From positions 1-64,000 of the forward strand of contig CALGAP010000013.1 of NCBI GenBank assembly GCA_937958995.1: DNA of 64,000 bases, in the 5' to 3' direction. This stretch comes from an uncultured Chitinophagaceae bacterium (GTDB taxonomy: Bacteria; Bacteroidota; Bacteroidia; Chitinophagales; Chitinophagaceae). The notes under the pieces are model-generated. The model was not told the origin of the DNA. It was given only the letters and a program-made list of their open reading frames with translations, and ran no database searches. Numbering within the stretch: the first letter of the stretch is position 1; the number at the start of each line of letters is the position of its first letter. Below, in pieces: positions 9,243-17,857 of the stretch. The position numbers and the translations under genes are program-made.

Positions 9243-9375
9243 GCGCCCATAGTTTCGGGTTTGGGGTTTCGGGTCGTGCGCTACGCAAGGTTTCGTGTTT
9301 CGGGTTCCGCATTTCGGGTTGCTGCCGCGCCCGTAAATCGCTGCCCGATCTAAAGAACCCGAAACCCGAAACCAT
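9243..9375 (+). repeat. GGGTTTCGGGTT-type intergenic repeat, copy 2
   Basis: Repeated GTTTCGGGTTTGGGG-like units lead into the core TTTCGGGTTGCTGCCGCGC at 9312-9330, a 26-nt variable middle, and the inverted arm AACCCGAAACCCGAAACC ending at 9373. It abuts the purK promoter box. Confidence 0.75.
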
Positions 9376-9383
9376 TATATTTG
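9376..9383 (+). promoter_or_regulatory. -7 box of purK promoter
   Basis: TATATTTG is a perfect match to TAnnTTTG and lies 20 nt before the purK ATG. No clear -33 TTTG is seen, because that position falls inside the GGGTTTCGGG repeat. Confidence 0.5.
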
Positions 9384-9403
9384 CCCCCTCAAACACCCAT
9401 CCA

Positions 9404-10525
9404 ATGCTAAAAGTCGGTATCCTTGGTGGCGGACAGTTGGGACGCATGCTCCTGCAGGCTGCTGCCAATTACCCTGTAGAAACTTTTGTTCTCGAGAATG
9501 ACCCCGAATGCCCGGCAGCTCATCTTTGTCATCATTTCACCAAGGGTGATATCCGCCATTACGACGACGTTTACAATTTTGGGAAAGGACTTGATGCCAT
9601 CACCATCGAAATAGAATCGGTGAATGAAGATGCTTTGGAAAAACTGGAGCAGGAAGGTGTGAAAGTGTATCCCAAACCATCGGCATTGCGAATTATCAAG
9701 AACAAGATTTCACAGAAAAAATTTTACGAGGAAAATCAACTGCCCACCGCTCCTTTTATTATTACGCAGAACAGGTCGGAACTGAAACAACAGGCTTCTT
9801 TCATTCCGGCAGTACACAAATCGGGTACCGGCGGTTATGATGGCCGCGGCGTGCAAATTATCAAGACCAGCGATGATTTGGAGAAAGGTTTTGATGTGCC
9901 CAGCGTATTGGAAAAACTAATTCCGGTCAAAAAAGAAATCGCGATGATTGTGGCGGTGAATGAAAAAGGCGAAACGGCCCTCTATCCCCCGGTGGATATG
10001 GTTTTTGACCCTCGACTCAACCTGCTCGATTACCAGATCAGTCCTGCCGAACTGAGCGATGAAGTCTTCTGGAAATCCGAAGCCATCGCTATTTCTCTCG
10101 TTAAAGCCCTTAAGAGCCCCGGCATATTTGCCGTTGAACTATTCGTAGACAATAAAGATGAGGTTTATGTCAATGAAACCGCTCCCCGGGTACACAATAG
10201 CGGCCACCATACCATCGAAGCCAATTACAGTTCCCAGTTTGATATGCTGTGGCGTGTGATACTGGGCTATCCGCTGGGCAATACCGACCACATTTTACCG
10301 GCGGCCATCGTAAACCTGGTGGGTGCCGATGGTTATAGCGGCGAGGCCCGGTATGAAGGGTTGGAGGAGGTTTTGCAAATGGACAATGTGTTTGTCCACA
10401 TATATGGGAAGAAAGAGACCCGCGGCGGGCGCAAGATGGGACATGTAACTATCGTCAGTAAGGACAAACAAGATTTGATTTACAAGGCTCATCGCATAAA
10501 AAATTTAATGAGGGTAATCACTTAA
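9404..10525 (+). CDS. purK: 5-(carboxyamino)imidazole ribonucleotide synthase (PurK)
   Basis: 373-residue ATP-grasp enzyme that makes N5-CAIR from AIR, bicarbonate and ATP in purine synthesis. The N-terminal dinucleotide-like motif is VGILGGGQLGRML. The ATP-grasp centre is seen as HKSGTGGYDGRGVQII and VLEKLIPVKKEIAMIV. The metal-binding end reads VELFVDNKDEVYVNETAPRVHNSGHHTIEA. Its product goes to PurE, whose gene lies about 5.9 kb downstream on the same strand, beyond an efflux operon. Confidence 0.95.
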   Translation: MLKVGILGGGQLGRMLLQAAANYPVETFVLENDPECPAAHLCHHFTKGDIRHYDDVYNFGKGLDAITIEIESVNEDALEKLEQEGVKVYPKPSALRIIKNKISQKKFYEENQLPTAPFIITQNRSELKQQASFIPAVHKSGTGGYDGRGVQIIKTSDDLEKGFDVPSVLEKLIPVKKEIAMIVAVNEKGETALYPPVDMVFDPRLNLLDYQISPAELSDEVFWKSEAIAISLVKALKSPGIFAVELFVDNKDEVYVNETAPRVHNSGHHTIEANYSSQFDMLWRVILGYPLGNTDHILPAAIVNLVGADGYSGEARYEGLEEVLQMDNVFVHIYGKKETRGGRKMGHVTIVSKDKQDLIYKAHRIKNLMRVIT

Positions 10526-10591
10526 CCATGCCAAACAACTCTCCATTTGCCACTCATACCCTTTTTAAAACTGCTGACACAGTGAATCAAT

Positions 10592-10599
10592 TAACTTTG
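10592..10599 (+). promoter_or_regulatory. -7 box of RND efflux operon promoter
   Basis: TAACTTTG perfectly matches TAnnTTTG and sits 35 nt before the first adaptor ATG (10634). No good -33 TTTG is seen at the usual distance. Confidence 0.5.
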
Positions 10600-10633
10600 G
10601 AAACTAAAAATTTAAACAAGATTGTCTAGCCTG

Positions 10634-11686
10634 ATGCACATGAGATTAAAACAATGGACCCTGACCGGACTGGTATTCGGAATGATATTAGTGGCCTGTA
10701 AAGAAGAGAAAAAGACGGAGGCTCCCCGCAGAGCGCGTGGTGGCGGACCCATCCATGCCGAAGGATTTGTGGTAAGGACCACATCATTGAGCGAAAATAT
10801 TGAAGTGCCGGGAACGCTGCTGCCGTATGAAGTAACGGAAATTCGTTCGGAAATTTCCGGCCGCGTTGTTCAGCTCAATTTTGACGAAGGCAGTTACGTA
10901 AAAAAAGGCACCCTGCTGGTAAAACTTTTCGACGACGACCTGCAGGCACAACTGCAGAAACTGCAGGTGCAATTACAAATTGCCGAGAAGACCGCTGAGC
11001 GCTACCGCGAACTGCTCAAGATCAGCGGTATCAGTCAACAGGAAGTTGACCTCAGCGAACTGCAGGTAAGCAACCTGAAGGCGGATATTGAACTCGTAAA
11101 AGTAAATATCTCCAAGACCGAGATCAGGGCACCATTCGACGGGCGCCTGGGTTTGAGGAGCATTTCGCTGGGCGCATATATTTCACCCAGTAATCTCATC
11201 ACTACCATCAGCCAGACCGACCAGTTGAAAATGCAGTTTTCCGTACCGGAAAAATATACCCCCAACATGCGCAAGGGCCGCGTGGTGGATTTTACGGTGG
11301 CGGGAAGCGAAAAAAAATTCAAAGCCACCATCATTGCCACCGCCTCTACCGTAGAGGAAAATACGCGTACCTTGCAGGTGCTGTGCGCGATCAATAACAC
11401 CGACCCCATTTTGGTGCCCGGTGCTTTTGCGCGGGTGGCATTGCGTCTTGGTCAGGACGACAACGCATTAATAGTACCCACGCAGGCTATAATACCCCAG
11501 GCAAGGAATAAGCAGGTTGTTATCTATAGAAATGGCACGCCCGATTTTGAGACAGTCATCACTGGCATTCGCGATTCCGCCTATGTACAGATCCTCGAAG
11601 GGGTAAGGGTTGGTGATACAGTTGTAACAACAGCCCTGCTATCTATACAACCAGACAGTAAAATTCAATTAACAAAAGTCCAATAG
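10634..11686 (+). CDS. RND efflux periplasmic adaptor (membrane fusion lipoprotein)
   Basis: About 350 residues. The N-terminus is a lipoprotein signal (lipobox LVAC around residue 24 from ATG 10634), followed by a charged linker KEEKKTEAPRR. The lipoyl half-motifs ISGRVVQLNFDEGSYVKKG and IRAPFDGRLGLRS flank a coiled-coil hairpin (QLQKLQVQLQIAEKTAERY). This is the HlyD/AcrA layout. It bridges the inner-membrane pump and TolC-type channel encoded directly after it (10-nt gap to the pump). ATG 10640 and an upstream TTG at 10622 are alternative starts. Confidence 0.92.
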   Translation: MHMRLKQWTLTGLVFGMILVACKEEKKTEAPRRARGGGPIHAEGFVVRTTSLSENIEVPGTLLPYEVTEIRSEISGRVVQLNFDEGSYVKKGTLLVKLFDDDLQAQLQKLQVQLQIAEKTAERYRELLKISGISQQEVDLSELQVSNLKADIELVKVNISKTEIRAPFDGRLGLRSISLGAYISPSNLITTISQTDQLKMQFSVPEKYTPNMRKGRVVDFTVAGSEKKFKATIIATASTVEENTRTLQVLCAINNTDPILVPGAFARVALRLGQDDNALIVPTQAIIPQARNKQVVIYRNGTPDFETVITGIRDSAYVQILEGVRVGDTVVTTALLSIQPDSKIQLTKVQ

Positions 11687-11696
11687 GAGATCAACA

Positions 11697-14600
11697 ATGA
11701 ACATCTCTGAACTGAGTTTGCGCAGGCCGGTGCTGGCAACCGTGATGAACATCATGATCGTGTTGTTTGGCATAATCGGCTTTACATTCCTGGGCGTGCG
11801 CGATTATCCCGCCATCGATCCTCCTATTGTGAACGTGCGGGTAAACTATCCCGGCGCCAATGCCGATATCATTGAATCGCAGATTACCGAGCCGCTCGAA
11901 AAGGCCATCAACGGTATTGCGGGCATCAGGAATATTACTTCATCGAGCAGCCAGGGAAGCTGCCGTATTAACGTAGAGTTTGACCTGGGCGTTGACCTCG
12001 AGGCCGCCGCCAACGACGTGCGCGATAAAGTGTCGCAGGCGCAAAGATCATTGCCCGACGATATTCCCGCGCCACCTGTAGTAACCAAAGCCGACGCCAG
12101 CGCCGACGCTATTCTCTCCATGACCGTGCAGAGCAATACGCGCAACCAGCTGCAGATTACTGAATATGCCAACAACGTGCTGGTAGAAAGACTGCAGACC
12201 ATTCCCGGCGTGAGCGGTATACAGATATGGGGTGAAAAAAGATATGCCATGCGTATCTGGTTCGACCCCGCCAAACTGAGCGCTTATCGTCTTACCCCCA
12301 ATGACGTGCGCGCCGCGCTGGCCCGCGAAAACGTGGAATTGCCTTCGGGAAAAATTTCAGGTAATGCCACCGAACTTTCTATCAGAACATTCGGCCGCCT
12401 GTTTACAGAAGAAGATTTCAACAACGTCATTATAAAAACTGAAAACGGCAGAGATATCCGTTTGAAAGATGTAGCCGAAGCGGTGCTGGGTCCCGAAAAT
12501 GAAGAAACCGTATTGAAGGAAAGCGGTATCCCGATGATCGGTCTGGCTATTGTACCGCAACCGGGATCTAACTACGTAGCCATTTCAGAAGAGTTTTACA
12601 GGCGTTATGAGCAGTTGAAAAAAGAGGTGCCGAAAGACATTGTGCTCAATATTGCCATGGACCAGACCAGGTTCATCAAGCGCTCTATCAAAGAGGTGGA
12701 AGAAACACTGATTGTGGCGCTGATACTGGTGGTGCTGATCATTTACCTCTTCTTCCGCGACTGGCTGATAGCGCTGCGTCCGCTGATTGACATCCCCGTG
12801 TGTCTCGTTGGTGCTTTCTTCATTATGTACCTCAGCGACTTTACCATCAACGTGCTTTCGCTGCTGGGTATAGTGCTGGCCACCGGCCTGGTAGTGGACG
12901 ATGGTATTGTGGTAACAGAAAATATTTACAAGCGCATCGAGCGTGGCATGAATAAGTATATAGCGGCCAAGGAGGGTTCGAAAGAAATTTACTTTGCCGT
13001 TATTGCCACATCGGTAACGCTTGCCATCATATTCCTGCCTATCATATTCCTGCCCGGCTTTACCGGCCGGCTGTTCCGCGAGTTTGGTATCGTGGTGGCC
13101 GGCGCCGTGTTGATCTCGGCATTTGTATCGCTTACGCTTACCCCGGTGCTGAACGTAAAGCTCAGTCGCAAGGTGCATAAACATGGCTGGTTCTATCGCA
13201 AAACGGAGCCATTCTTCCACTGGATGGAAACCAGCTACTACAATACACTGAAGCGCTTTATGCGCGTGCGTTGGATGGCCTTCATCATTATGGCTGCCTG
13301 TGTGGGTATCATCTTCTATTTCGGAAGCCAGCTGAAGCAGGAGCTGGCGCCGCTGGAAGACCGCAGCCAGTTCAGGTTGCAGGTGACTGCGCCCGAAGGA
13401 ACCAGCTTCGACTATATGGACAAATACATCGACAGGCTGGTGAAGTTCATGATCGATTCTGTGCCCGAGCATGAGATTGTGCTGTCTGTTACCTCGCCGG
13501 GTTTCTCAGGAACCGGTGCGGCCAACTCAGGCTTTGTGCGCGTTACGTTGACAGATCCAAAAGAACGCACGCGTTCCCAGCAGGAAATTGTGGATATGGT
13601 TAACCGCAACCTGCCACGCTTCTCCGAAGGACGTGCCTTTGCGATACAGGAACAGACGATTTCGGTTAACCGTCGCGGTGGCCAACCGATTCAATTTGTG
13701 ATCCTCAACAATAATTTCGAACGCCTCACCGAAGTGCTGCCGAAGTTTATGGAAGAAGTGGAAAGAAGTCCGGTATTCCAAAGCCCCGACGTGGATTTGA
13801 AGTTCAACAAACCGGAGCTGAAGATCAATATTGACCGTATCAAAGCAAGCCAGTTGGGTGTGAGCGTACAGGATGTGTCGCAGACGCTGCAATTGGCGCT
13901 GAGCAACCTTCGTTTGGGATATTTCTACCGCGAAGGCAAGCAGTATGAAGTGATCGGGCAGGTGGCGCGCAACGACCGCGACGATCCCACCGACCTGAAG
14001 AATATATATGTTCGAAATAACCGTAATGAAATTATTTCGCTCGACAACCTGGTGACCATCAGCGAGGAGATCACCCCTCCCACCCTGTATCACTTCAACA
14101 GGTTTAAATCGGCTACCATTTCCTGCGGTCTCGCGCCCGGCTATGCCATCGGCGACGGTATCAAGGAAATGGAACGCATAGCTGCTGAGTTGCTCGACGA
14201 TACTTTCGATACTGCGCTGGCAGGTACTTCGCGCGACTTCCAGGAAAGTTCAGGGAATACCCTCTTCGCGTTTGTGCTGGCATTGGTGCTGATCTTCCTG
14301 GTACTGGCCGCGCAGTTTGAAAGCTGGATGGACCCGCTGGTAATTATCACCACTGTGTTGCTGGCGATTGCCGGTGCTGTATTGTCGTTGTGGATTTTCA
14401 ACCAGACCATCAATATATTTTCGCAGATTGGTATGATCATGCTGATTGGTCTTGTGACCAAAAACGGTATCCTGATCGTAGAATTTGCCAACCAGAAGCG
14501 CATGCAGGGTATGGAAAAGATACCGGCTGTAATTGAAGCGGCCAGTGCGCGTCTGCGTCCCATATTGATGACGAGCCTTGCGATGTCGCTGGGTGCATTG

Positions 14601-14786
14601 CCCATTGCGCTTTCGCTGGGCGCAGCAGCCACCAGCCGTATTCCACTGGGTATTGTGATTGTGGGCGGTATAATGTTTTCGCTGATATTGACCCTGTACG
14701 TGATACCTGCCATGTATTCATACCTTTCGCGTAAAAAGAAAAAAAGCGAATTGGACCTGCTTGAATCTGAAGCAAAGCGGGCATAA
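11697..14786 (+). CDS. RND family efflux pump, HAE1 (AcrB/MexF-like) subunit
   Basis: 1029 residues, usual AcrB length, with 12 predicted helices. The start MNISELSLRRPVLATVMNIM is characteristic. The proton-relay aspartates in TM4 are D401 and D402 (GLVVDDGIVVTENI). The pattern SQIGMIMLIGLVTKNGIL and ARLRPILMTSLAMSLGALP in the C-terminal half is typical of drug/metabolite pumps and not of metal pumps. It acts in the inner membrane with the adaptor upstream and TolC homologue 12 nt downstream. The substrate is unknown. Confidence 0.95.
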   Translation: MNISELSLRRPVLATVMNIMIVLFGIIGFTFLGVRDYPAIDPPIVNVRVNYPGANADIIESQITEPLEKAINGIAGIRNITSSSSQGSCRINVEFDLGVDLEAAANDVRDKVSQAQRSLPDDIPAPPVVTKADASADAILSMTVQSNTRNQLQITEYANNVLVERLQTIPGVSGIQIWGEKRYAMRIWFDPAKLSAYRLTPNDVRAALARENVELPSGKISGNATELSIRTFGRLFTEEDFNNVIIKTENGRDIRLKDVAEAVLGPENEETVLKESGIPMIGLAIVPQPGSNYVAISEEFYRRYEQLKKEVPKDIVLNIAMDQTRFIKRSIKEVEETLIVALILVVLIIYLFFRDWLIALRPLIDIPVCLVGAFFIMYLSDFTINVLSLLGIVLATGLVVDDGIVVTENIYKRIERGMNKYIAAKEGSKEIYFAVIATSVTLAIIFLPIIFLPGFTGRLFREFGIVVAGAVLISAFVSLTLTPVLNVKLSRKVHKHGWFYRKTEPFFHWMETSYYNTLKRFMRVRWMAFIIMAACVGIIFYFGSQLKQELAPLEDRSQFRLQVTAPEGTSFDYMDKYIDRLVKFMIDSVPEHEIVLSVTSPGFSGTGAANSGFVRVTLTDPKERTRSQQEIVDMVNRNLPRFSEGRAFAIQEQTISVNRRGGQPIQFVILNNNFERLTEVLPKFMEEVERSPVFQSPDVDLKFNKPELKINIDRIKASQLGVSVQDVSQTLQLALSNLRLGYFYREGKQYEVIGQVARNDRDDPTDLKNIYVRNNRNEIISLDNLVTISEEITPPTLYHFNRFKSATISCGLAPGYAIGDGIKEMERIAAELLDDTFDTALAGTSRDFQESSGNTLFAFVLALVLIFLVLAAQFESWMDPLVIITTVLLAIAGAVLSLWIFNQTINIFSQIGMIMLIGLVTKNGILIVEFANQKRMQGMEKIPAVIEAASARLRPILMTSLAMSLGALPIALSLGAAATSRIPLGIVIVGGIMFSLILTLYVIPAMYSYLSRKKKKSELDLLESEAKRA

Positions 14787-14798
14787 AAGCGCATTACT

Positions 14799-16130
14799 AT
14801 GAGAATTGTTTGTTTAGTAGTCTTTTCGTTGTTTTTAATGTTCCGTGCCAATGCTCAACAGGTACTCACCCTGGAAGATGCTATTGCCGCTGCGCTGCGC
14901 ACCAACTACGATATCTTGATGTCGCGCAACGATTCAGCCTCCTTTGCGCTGGATAATTCTTATGCATGGGCAGCCTTCATTCCGCGCCTGAATGCGTCGG
15001 CCAGCACCGTCTGGAATAAGAACAATCAAAACGTAACCTTCCGCAAGCGTGATGGCAGCGGCGGCGATAGTTCCGTAGCGCGCGACGCAGTAAAAACTTC
15101 CAACATCAACTACGGCGTACAACTGAACTGGACGCTGTTTGATGGTTTTAAAATGTTCGCCACGCGCGATAAACTGGCCGAGTTCCAGGCACTGGGAGAA
15201 TTAGGTGTGAAAAACCAGATCGTCAATACGGTTGCCAACATTATCAATAACTACTACAATATTGTGAGGCAAAAACAGCAACTGCGTGCCATCGAAGAGC
15301 AGATGTCGATCAATGAAGAACGCGTGAAGCTGGCCGACCGCAAGTTGTCGGTGGGCCTCGGCAGCAAACCTGAACTGCTACAGGCCCGCGTTGACCTGAA
15401 CGCGCAGATCGCTGCGAGATTGCAACAGTTGGTGCTGATTGCTCAACTGCGCGACCAATTGAACCAGCTGATTGGTTTTAAAGTAGGTTCGGTGTATGAA
15501 GTGACCGACAGCATACCGATCAATACCAATCTTCAGTTCACCGATTTTGCCACCAATATAGAAAATACCAATCCTGCGTTGTTATTTGCACGCAAGAATA
15601 TCGACATTGCGCGCATTACGTTGAGAGAACGCAAGGCCGATCTCTGGCCGATTGTTTCATTCAATTCTGCGTATAACTTCAGCCAGACCGACAACAACAC
15701 GGTGGTCAACCTTAACCAGCCTTTCTTTAACCAGAATAAGGGCTTTAATTATGGTTTTGGTGTCAATATTCCTATCCTGAATGGTTTCAATACGCGCCGC
15801 CTTATTAAGCAGGCGCAGCTCGATATCCGATACCAGCAACTCTTCTACGATAACCAACGCTCGCTGATCGATGTAGGCATCAGCAATGCATTTAAAGACT
15901 ACGAAGCGCAAAAACAGTTGCTGGAGCTGGAAGAAGAGAATATTCAACTCGCCAAAGAGAATGTGGCCATTGCATTGGAACGCTTCCGGCAGGGCGTGTC
16001 TACCAACCTCGAACTGCGCGAAGCGCAAAGGAGTCTTGAAGAGGCGTATAACCGGTTGATTTCTGCAAGATATAACACCAAGGTGGCCGAGACAGAGCTA
16101 TTAAGGTTAAAAGGCGAACTGGTCCGGTAG
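14799..16130 (+). CDS. TolC family outer-membrane efflux channel
   Basis: 443 residues with a signal peptide ending RANAQ. The two tandem OEP repeats start LTLEDAIAAALRTNYD. Long alternating coiled-coil segments are present (EEQMSINEERVKLADRKLSV and EEENIQLAKENVAIALERF), with the conserved G(V)STNLELREAQRSLEEAY near the C-terminus. It is the last gene of the adaptor-pump-channel operon and gives the exit duct across the outer membrane. Confidence 0.93.
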   Translation: MRIVCLVVFSLFLMFRANAQQVLTLEDAIAAALRTNYDILMSRNDSASFALDNSYAWAAFIPRLNASASTVWNKNNQNVTFRKRDGSGGDSSVARDAVKTSNINYGVQLNWTLFDGFKMFATRDKLAEFQALGELGVKNQIVNTVANIINNYYNIVRQKQQLRAIEEQMSINEERVKLADRKLSVGLGSKPELLQARVDLNAQIAARLQQLVLIAQLRDQLNQLIGFKVGSVYEVTDSIPINTNLQFTDFATNIENTNPALLFARKNIDIARITLRERKADLWPIVSFNSAYNFSQTDNNTVVNLNQPFFNQNKGFNYGFGVNIPILNGFNTRRLIKQAQLDIRYQQLFYDNQRSLIDVGISNAFKDYEAQKQLLELEEENIQLAKENVAIALERFRQGVSTNLELREAQRSLEEAYNRLISARYNTKVAETELLRLKGELVR

Positions 16131-16143
16131 GTTTTCACGCAAT

Positions 16144-16210
16144 TTTTTGAGAAATATTTTCACGCCAGGGCGCCAGGGACCCAAATAAAAACCTTGGCGC
16201 TCTGGCATCT
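16144..16210 (+). terminator. Imperfect hairpin after the efflux operon
   Basis: GCCAGGGCGCCAGGG (16164-16178) pairs with CCTTGGCGCTCTGGC (16192-16206) with two mismatches around an A-rich loop. A T-run after the stem is missing, so it may be a repeat-derived structure that only attenuates. A similar GGCGCCAGGGCCCAAGG string occurs at 58331-58347. Confidence 0.5.
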
Positions 16211-16309
16211 TTGCGCGAAAATTCAACCTCCTTAACTACAATCATTAAATCGGCACCAGCGAAACACCCATCCGCCCTCACCCACGCGCTCAATTCTCCC
16301 GCGCACATC

Positions 16310-16395
16310 CTCTCACCCACTTCCAACTTCCCGTTCATCCTTCCCTCTTCCTTCTCATTCTTCCATCTTGCCTGCTCCTTCTTCAATCTTCCCAA
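16310..16395 (-). repeat. GGGAAGATTGAAGA-type purine-rich repeat
   Basis: On the minus strand this reads GGGAAGATTGAAGAAGGAGC followed by more GAAGATGGAAGAATGAG-like units. It resembles tracts at 26735-26845 and 58358-58416. It lies just ahead of purE and contains no gene. Confidence 0.55.
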
Positions 16396-16429
16396 AATTC
16401 CTTTTCTTTGCTGCTCAAACTTCTACAGC

Positions 16430-16942
16430 ATGGCCCCACAGGTTGGTATCATCATGGGCAGCGACAGCGACCTTCCCGTTATGCAGGCTGCAGCGGATGT
16501 ACTGAAAGAATTAGGCGTTTCTTTCGAGCTGACCGTCGTCTCAGCGCATCGCACGCCCAGGAGAATGGTTGACTACGCCAGTTCAGCCAAAGAAAGGGGG
16601 CTCCGGGTCATCATTGCGGGTGCCGGCGGCGCCGCCCATCTGCCGGGCATGGTGGCTTCCCTTACGCCACTGCCCGTAATTGGGCTTCCCATAAAATCTT
16701 CTAACTCAATTGATGGCTGGGATTCCGTGCTCTCCATTCTCCAGATGCCCAATGGCATACCAGTTGCAACTGTAGCCTTGAATGCCGCAAAAAACGCCGG
16801 GATACTGGCAGCCAGTATAATCGGCGCCTTTGACGAGGCCACCGGGAATAGTGTGGCTGCTTATAAAAACAAGCTCGAATCTGAAGTGTTAAGCAAAGTG
16901 GAGAAACTGAAGCAGCAAGGCTGGCAGAATAATTTTGATTAG
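16430..16942 (+). CDS. purE: 5-(carboxyamino)imidazole ribonucleotide mutase (PurE class I)
   Basis: 170 residues from the ATG at 16430. A longer in-frame reading back to 16211 passes through the purine/pyrimidine repeat and is not credible. Family marks are VGIIMGSDSDLPVMQAA, VVSAHRTPRRMVDYA (catalytic His) and IAGAGGAAHLPGMVAS. It converts N5-CAIR made by PurK to CAIR. The distance from purK, with three efflux genes between, is unusual. Confidence 0.96.
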   Translation: MAPQVGIIMGSDSDLPVMQAAADVLKELGVSFELTVVSAHRTPRRMVDYASSAKERGLRVIIAGAGGAAHLPGMVASLTPLPVIGLPIKSSNSIDGWDSVLSILQMPNGIPVATVALNAAKNAGILAASIIGAFDEATGNSVAAYKNKLESEVLSKVEKLKQQGWQNNFD

Positions 16943-16978
16943 GACGTAGCAGTCCATGAATGTAATTTGCGAACTTGT

Positions 16979-17857
16979 ATGAAAGTAAAACTGCAGGAGT
17001 TCAGGGAGATCGACGATTTTCCTTCAGGATCGGGCATTGAGTACTTTAATGAAAAACTGTATGTCATAGGCGATGATGCCAAAGACATCATGGTGCTGGA
17101 TAAGAAATGGAGAAAAGAAACATCCATACCCCTGTTTGATTCCGCAGAACTGCGCATACCAAAAAAAATCAAGGCCGACCTCGAAGCCAGCACTATTATC
17201 GAACTGAATAAGATTCCGCGTTTATTGGTCTTAGGCTCTGGCTCCACTCTCAATCGCAACCGCGCTATACTGGTGAACCTCGACGATCATTACAAAGAAG
17301 AAATGGACATCACCGGTTTTTATAACCGCATAAAAGATAACCTCGACCATGTAAATATTGAATCAGCAGCCGTAATACTGGGAAAATTGCTGCTGGGCAA
17401 CCGCGGCAACCTGGGTTCACCGGAAAATAATATCATCGTCACCGACATGGATTTCTGGAAACATCCCGAGCAGGCAGAATGGAATAAAGTCATCTTCAAG
17501 ATGCCGGAAGAGTTTCCCAGGGATAAAATGCTGGGACTGTCGGGCATGACCTACTCTCACAAGAACGACTGGCTCATCTGCACCATGAGCACCGAATCAA
17601 CCACCAATGCTTACGATGACGGCGCCATTGGCGACAGCTACCTGGCCATTGTTGAAAATGCCAGCCGCAAGATCTTCCGGAAAAAAATGAATGTAAACGA
17701 GGTCATCAACCTGAGCGAGGTGGATGAGGCATTTAAAGGATACAAGATTGAATCAGCCACTATTCTTTCCGAAAAAGACGGCCGCCTCAAAATGCATCTT
17801 GTTGCCGATAATGATACGGGAAAAACCTACCTCTTCAGGATTCGTTTGAAAGGGTAA
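16979..17857 (+). CDS. Uncharacterised Bacteroidota beta-propeller-like protein
   Basis: About 292 residues from ATG 16979 (an in-frame TTG at 16967 is the alternative). No signal peptide. It opens with KLQEFREIDDFPSGSGIEYF and keeps a rhythm of short beta-strands with hydrophobic-D-x-x pairs (LYVIGDDAKDIMVLD; LLVLGSGSTLNRNRAILVNL; LLLGNRGNL). It resembles a conserved family found widely in Bacteroidota without known function (possibly the Pfam DUF6929 group, not certain). Its 3' end overlaps the convergent bshC by 23 bp. Confidence 0.6.
   Translation: MKVKLQEFREIDDFPSGSGIEYFNEKLYVIGDDAKDIMVLDKKWRKETSIPLFDSAELRIPKKIKADLEASTIIELNKIPRLLVLGSGSTLNRNRAILVNLDDHYKEEMDITGFYNRIKDNLDHVNIESAAVILGKLLLGNRGNLGSPENNIIVTDMDFWKHPEQAEWNKVIFKMPEEFPRDKMLGLSGMTYSHKNDWLICTMSTESTTNAYDDGAIGDSYLAIVENASRKIFRKKMNVNEVINLSEVDEAFKGYKIESATILSEKDGRLKMHLVADNDTGKTYLFRIRLKG

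Larger units (their letters stand above)
9022..9403. other. 382-bp intergenic region
   Basis: Divergent spacer between hpd (minus) and purK (plus). The first 220 bp hold nothing I recognise. The right part (9243-9375) is copy 2 of the GGGTTTCGGGTT repeat, and a purK -7 box follows it. No ORF with coding character is present. Confidence 0.6.

Noticed and set aside
9243..9375. GGGTTTCGGG units as a telomere-like or replication terminus sequence
   Set aside because: The units are irregular, form inverted arms and occur at three separate gene borders; a dispersed repeat family fits better.
16211..16429. Upstream extension of purE
   Set aside because: The translation is Ser/Phe/Pro low complexity from a pyrimidine-rich repeat, and PurE proteins start near MAPQVGIIMGSDSD.
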